From: Rhodoferax sp.
Lineage (GTDB): Bacteria > Pseudomonadota > Gammaproteobacteria > Burkholderiales > Burkholderiaceae_C
DNA: 64,000 nucleotides
Assembly (NCBI RefSeq): GCF_025354435.1
Contig: NZ_JANXMU010000060.1
Location: forward strand, 1 to 64,000
Direction: 5' to 3'
Positions within the stretch are counted from its first letter, which is position 1; each line of letters starts with the position of its first letter. Below, in pieces: positions 60,713-64,000 of this stretch. The notes beneath the pieces were generated by a model. The model worked only from the letters and a program-made list of their open reading frames with translations, made no database searches and was not told the origin of the DNA. A program made the translations under genes and the position numbers.

Positions 60713-61546
60713 ATGACCACAACCACCCACACTACCGCACCCCACACCCAACTCACCGCCGTCGTCTTCGACTGGGCCGGTACCATCCTCGACTTCGGCT
60801 CCTGCGCGCCGATGGGCGCTTTCGTACGCCTGTTTGAACAGTTCGGCATCGAGCTCAGCATCGAGGAAGCCCGTGGCCCGATGGGCGTGGCCAAATGGGA
60901 CCATATCCATGCGCTGGGCGCGCTGCCGCGCATCGCCGCGCAGTGGCTGCAGGTACACGGCAAAGCCTTTACCGATGCCGACGTGGACCATCTGTACGAA
61001 GTCTTCACGCCGATGAATGCCGCCGTGGTGGCCGACTTTGCCGACTTCATTCCCGGCGCGGTGGATATGGTTAACACCCTGCGCGCGCGCGGCCTGAAGA
61101 TCGGCTCGACCACGGGCTACAACCGTCACATCATGGACGTGGTGACGCCGATTGCCGCTGCCGGCGGCTATGTGCCCGACAACCTGGTGTGCGCTGGTGA
61201 TCTGGCCGCCGGCCGACCGTCGCCGCTGATGATGTACCGCACCTTTGCCGACATCGGCGTCTGGCCGCCGTACACCGTGGTCAAGGTGGACGATACCGGC
61301 GTCGGCATCGAAGAAGGCCTGAACGCCGGCACTTGGACCGTCGGCTTGGCCGTCAGCGGCAACGCCATGGGTCTGAGCCTGGTCGAATGGCATGCGCTGG
61401 ACCCGACGCAGCAGCAGCAGCGCCGGCTGGCCGCCAGCGCCAAGCTGCAGGTGGCGGGAGCGCATTACGTGGTTGATTCAGTGGCTGATTTGCTGCCTGT
61501 GCTGGACGACATTGCCGCCAAGCTTGCCATGGGCGCACGACCCTGA
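60713..61546 (+). CDS. phnX: Phosphonoacetaldehyde hydrolase (phosphonatase)
   Basis: 277-aa HAD-superfamily enzyme splitting phosphonoacetaldehyde into acetaldehyde and phosphate. Nucleophile D20 in VVFDWAGTILDFGS (with A22 replacing the usual second Asp, diagnostic of phosphonatases), Schiff-base lysine K61 in GPMGVAKWDHI, then IGSTTGYNRHIMD and the metal motif VKVDDTGVGIEEG. ATG 60713. Last gene of the operon; a repeat-derived terminator follows. PhnW, the transaminase that normally makes its substrate, is not encoded in the window. Confidence 0.96.
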   Translation: MTTTTHTTAPHTQLTAVVFDWAGTILDFGSCAPMGAFVRLFEQFGIELSIEEARGPMGVAKWDHIHALGALPRIAAQWLQVHGKAFTDADVDHLYEVFTPMNAAVVADFADFIPGAVDMVNTLRARGLKIGSTTGYNRHIMDVVTPIAAAGGYVPDNLVCAGDLAAGRPSPLMMYRTFADIGVWPPYTVVKVDDTGVGIEEGLNAGTWTVGLAVSGNAMGLSLVEWHALDPTQQQQRRLAASAKLQVAGAHYVVDSVADLLPVLDDIAAKLAMGARP

Positions 61547-61551
61547 AAATC

Positions 61552-61616
61552 AGTTTGCTATCGATTAAATAGCTGCTAGCGCAGGTTCTATTTGCGCTAG
61601 CGGTCGTTTTTTTTTA
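61552..61616 (-). repeat. Dispersed repeat copy 13, right flank of phosphonate island, terminator-like
   Basis: TTTGCTATCGATTAAATAGC...; CTAGCGCA (61576-61583) pairs TGCGCTAG (61593-61600), then a run of nine T (61606-61614). 3' of phnX in the usual orientation and a good terminator. Used here as the reference copy for the comparison with dsbB. Confidence 0.9.
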
Positions 61617-61639
61617 AATGCTGCGGATATATGCCGTGG

Positions 61640-62425
61640 TCAGCCGGCTTCGCCGATACCGCCCACTACCTGGCTGAAGCCGCCGTCCACATAGGTGATC
61701 TCGGCGCTGACACCGGCCGCCAGATCGCTGAGCAAGAACGCGGCCACGTTGCCGACATCGTCAATCGTCACGTTGCGGCGGATCGGGCATTCGGCTGTGG
61801 CTTTCAGCATCTTTCCGAAGTCCTTGATACCACTGGCGGCCAGGGTTTTGATGGGGCCGGCGCTAATGCCGTTGACGCGCACGCCCTTGGGGCCAACCGA
61901 CTCGGCCAAGTAGCGCACGCTGGCTTCCAGGCTGGCTTTGGCCAGGCCCATGGTGTTGTAGTTGGGCAAGACGCGCAGGCTACCCAGGTAGGTCAGGGTG
62001 AGCAGGGCGGCCTTGTCGCTGAGGTACGGCAGGGCGGCCTTGGCCATGGCGGGAAAGCTGTAGGCGCTGATGTCGTGGGCCACGCGGAAGCTTTCGCGGC
62101 TCAGGCCTTCCAAAAAGTCGCCGGTGATGGCTTCACGCGGCGCAAAGCCGATGCTGTGGACGAAGCCGTCGAAGGTGGGCCAGGTCTGGGCCAGGTCGGT
62201 GAACAGCTTGTCGATCTGCAAGTCATCGCCCACGTCGCAATCAAAGATGAGCTTGGAGTCGAAGTCGGCGGCGAATTCGGTGATGCGGTCTTTGAAGCGC
62301 TCGCCCACGTAGCTGAAGGCCAGCTCGGCGCCTTCGCGGTGGCAGGCCTTGGCAATGCCGTAGGCGATGGAGCGGTTGCTCAGAACACCGGTGATGAGTA
62401 GTTTTTTGCCAGCCAGAAAGCCCAT
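61640..62425 (-). CDS. fabI: Enoyl-[acyl-carrier-protein] reductase (NADH) FabI
   Basis: 261-aa SDR enzyme performing the last reduction of fatty-acid elongation; target of triclosan. Catalytic Y146, Y156 and K163 ([20 protein letters not shown]) are at exactly the E. coli positions, and the cofactor loop [13 protein letters not shown] is typical of FabI. CAGGAGA precedes ATG 62425. Convergent with the end of the phosphonate island; divergent from the following binding-protein gene. Confidence 0.97.
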   Translation of the reverse strand: MGFLAGKKLLITGVLSNRSIAYGIAKACHREGAELAFSYVGERFKDRITEFAADFDSKLIFDCDVGDDLQIDKLFTDLAQTWPTFDGFVHSIGFAPREAITGDFLEGLSRESFRVAHDISAYSFPAMAKAALPYLSDKAALLTLTYLGSLRVLPNYNTMGLAKASLEASVRYLAESVGPKGVRVNGISAGPIKTLAASGIKDFGKMLKATAECPIRRNVTIDDVGNVAAFLLSDLAAGVSAEITYVDGGFSQVVGGIGEAG

Positions 62426-62506
62426 TTTTTATCTCCTGAAAAAGTAAACGACACCGGCTATTCCCTGCGGTCCGGCCTGTGTCAAAAAGTATTGCAGAAT
62501 TGTCGC

Positions 62507-64000
62507 ATGCGGGTTACGGCTGTTTTACTTTGGATGTGCTGCTGCGTGCCCGCTTGGGGCGCGCATGCCTACGCACAATTTGGCGACGTGAAATACCCCG
62601 CCGGGTTCGACCATTTCAGCTATGTGAACCCCAACGCCCCCAAGGGCGGCGAGATCCGCATGGTGCCACCCACCCGGCCCACCAACTTCGACAAGTTCAA
62701 CCCATTCACCCTCAAAGGCACGGCCCCTTTTGGCATCGGTGGCATGCTGATGGAGACGCTGCTGGTGGGCAATATGGAAGAGCCCACCACCGCCTACGGC
62801 CTGCTGGCCGAGGACGTGGAGGTCGCCCCCAACCAGCTTAGTGCCACTTTCAGACTGCATCCCGCCGCCCGTTTTCATGACGGCACGCCGGTACTGGCCG
62901 CCGACGTGGCGTACTCCTTCAACACCCTCATCAGTAAGCTGGCCGCGCCGCAGTACCGCAGCATCTTTGCCGAGGTCAAGGGCGTGGTGGTACTGGGCGA
63001 GCGCAGCGTGCGCTTCGACTTTGCCAGCCCCAACCCCGAGCTGCCGTTGGTAGTGGGCACCGGCCTGCCAGTGTTCAGCCGCGCCTGGGGCAAGGGCGTG
63101 CCGTTTGACCAGATCGTGGAGCAGGTGCCGATCGGCTCCGGCCCGTATAAGATCACTAGCCCGAAGCTTGGCCGGGACATCACCTACACCCGCGACCCGG
63201 CCTACTGGGCGCGTGACTTGGGCGTACGCAAGGGGCAGTTCAACTTCGACCGCATCACCTACAAAATCTACCTGGACGAAACCTCGCGATTCGAGGGGCT
63301 ACGGGCCGGGGAATTTGACTTCATGCGCGAATTCATCTCGCGCAACTGGGCGCGGCAGTACGTGGGCAAGCAGTTTGACAACGGCACCTTGAAAAAAGCC
63401 ACCTTTGTGAACCGCAACCCCGGTGACTTCCAGGGCTATGTGCTGAACCTGCGCAACCCGAAGTTCAAAGACGTGCGGGTGCGCGAGGCACTGGGCCTGG
63501 CGATGGACTTTGAATGGCTGAACCGCCAGCTCTTTTACGGCGCTTACCAGCGCGTCAACGGCTACTTCCCCAACAGCGAATTCCAGGCCCAGGGCCTGCC
63601 CGGCGCAGACGAGCTGGCCCTGCTGGAACCCCTGCGCGCAAAGCTGCGGCCCGAGGTGTTTGGCCCCGCCTACCTATCGCCCAGCACCGCGCCACCGCGC
63701 AGCCTGCGCGACAACCTGCGCCAGGCGCAAAAGCTGCTGCACGAGGCCGGTTGGGACTACGCCGACGGCGCGCTGCGCAACGCCCAAGGCGAGGCTTTCA
63801 CCATCGAGTTTTTAAACGACCAGCCCAGCCTGGCGCGGGTGGTTGCGCCGCTGCAAAAGTCGCTGGAAAAGCTAGGCATTGCGCTGCAGTTGCGGGTGGT
63901 GGATTTCTCACTGTCCAAGCAAAAAATGGATGCGTTCGATTTCGAGATGACCAGCGTGCGCCTGGTGGGCAGCACCGCGCCCGGCGGTGAGCTGCTGGAG
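62507..64000 (+). CDS. Family-5 extracellular solute-binding protein (YejA-like), 3' end missing
   Basis: The frame is open from ATG 62507 through the last base of the window (498 codons without stop), so the C-terminal part is missing; family members are ~600 aa. Signal peptide VTAVLLWMCCCVPAWGAHAY; then YPAGFDHFSYVNPNAPKGGE, LVGNMEEPTTAYGLLAEDV, FRLHPAARFHDGTPVLAADV and PIGSGPYKI, as in oligopeptide/microcin C-type (YejA) binding proteins. Permease genes would be expected downstream, outside the window. The ligand is probably a peptide or peptide-like compound. Confidence 0.9.
   Translation, partial: MRVTAVLLWMCCCVPAWGAHAYAQFGDVKYPAGFDHFSYVNPNAPKGGEIRMVPPTRPTNFDKFNPFTLKGTAPFGIGGMLMETLLVGNMEEPTTAYGLLAEDVEVAPNQLSATFRLHPAARFHDGTPVLAADVAYSFNTLISKLAAPQYRSIFAEVKGVVVLGERSVRFDFASPNPELPLVVGTGLPVFSRAWGKGVPFDQIVEQVPIGSGPYKITSPKLGRDITYTRDPAYWARDLGVRKGQFNFDRITYKIYLDETSRFEGLRAGEFDFMREFISRNWARQYVGKQFDNGTLKKATFVNRNPGDFQGYVLNLRNPKFKDVRVREALGLAMDFEWLNRQLFYGAYQRVNGYFPNSEFQAQGLPGADELALLEPLRAKLRPEVFGPAYLSPSTAPPRSLRDNLRQAQKLLHEAGWDYADGALRNAQGEAFTIEFLNDQPSLARVVAPLQKSLEKLGIALQLRVVDFSLSKQKMDAFDFEMTSVRLVGSTAPGGELLE

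Overview
The window is GC-rich chromosomal DNA from a betaproteobacterium, most likely a Comamonadaceae member of the Rhodoferax/Polaromonas/Acidovorax type. This rests on the gene families (lptFG, holC next to pepA, glrK-qseG-glrR, opgGH, LivK-type binding protein, DUF2239, DUF2237) and on two dispersed repeat families that I associate from memory with Comamonadaceae. No rRNA, CRISPR array, insertion sequence or phage was seen. One tRNA gene, Ser(GGA), is present.

Layout. 1-2711: sulfate/thiosulfate ABC transporter cysTWA (cysT cut by the window start). 2754-5535: dsbB, a TetR regulator and two oxidoreductase-like genes, with matching palindromes before the regulator and before the oxidoreductases. 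5612-10311: aldose 1-epimerase, a diguanylate cyclase gene broken by an amber codon inside its GGEEF motif, and a divergent HD-GYP phosphodiesterase. 10368-15507: argA and the osmoregulated periplasmic glucan genes opgGH. 15694-19146: two-component system glrK / QseG-like lipoprotein / glrR. 19345-20586: YcaQ-type DNA glycosylase.

20625-27151 is the most unusual region. A leftward operon encodes a very glycine-rich secreted protein, a small RGG-motif protein, a papain-like C39 peptidase, a second RGG-motif protein and a small membrane protein. Divergently transcribed are a coiled-coil plus beta-barrel outer-membrane protein resembling FapF and a sigma-54 activator with a VpsR-like layout. A good -24/-12 promoter, a perfect palindrome and an intra-operon hairpin accompany it. 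I read it as a Fap-like fibre or surface-polymer export system with a fibre protein unlike FapC.

27317-46143: hrpA, DUF2239 and MATE genes, a periplasmic binding protein, the ketone-body pair bdhA-adc, then a leftward run lptF-lptG-cbiX-cysB-aminotransferase, and rightward pepA-holC-small ORF, a branched-chain amino-acid binding protein and a nucleotidyltransferase. 46149-53973: tRNA-Ser, DUF2237, SPFH/NfeD pair, a large PLP decarboxylase, a fasciclin protein, an exported ATP-dependent DNA ligase and gamma-glutamyltransferase.

54122-61546: a phosphonate island (PhnZ-like HD oxygenase, GntR regulator, 2-aminoethylphosphonate-type ABC transporter, FAD oxidoreductase, phosphonoacetaldehyde hydrolase), flanked by one dispersed repeat on each side. 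61640-64000: fabI and the beginning of a family-5 (YejA-like) binding protein that runs off the window.

A family of about 50-bp repeats occurs 13 times. Most copies sit 3' of genes in a constant orientation, several look like terminators, and three lie inside dsbB, hrpA and pepA as coding sequence. cysTWA, cysB and cbiX (siroheme) connect through sulfur assimilation. The c-di-GMP genes may connect to the fibre locus through its VpsR-like activator, which is inference.
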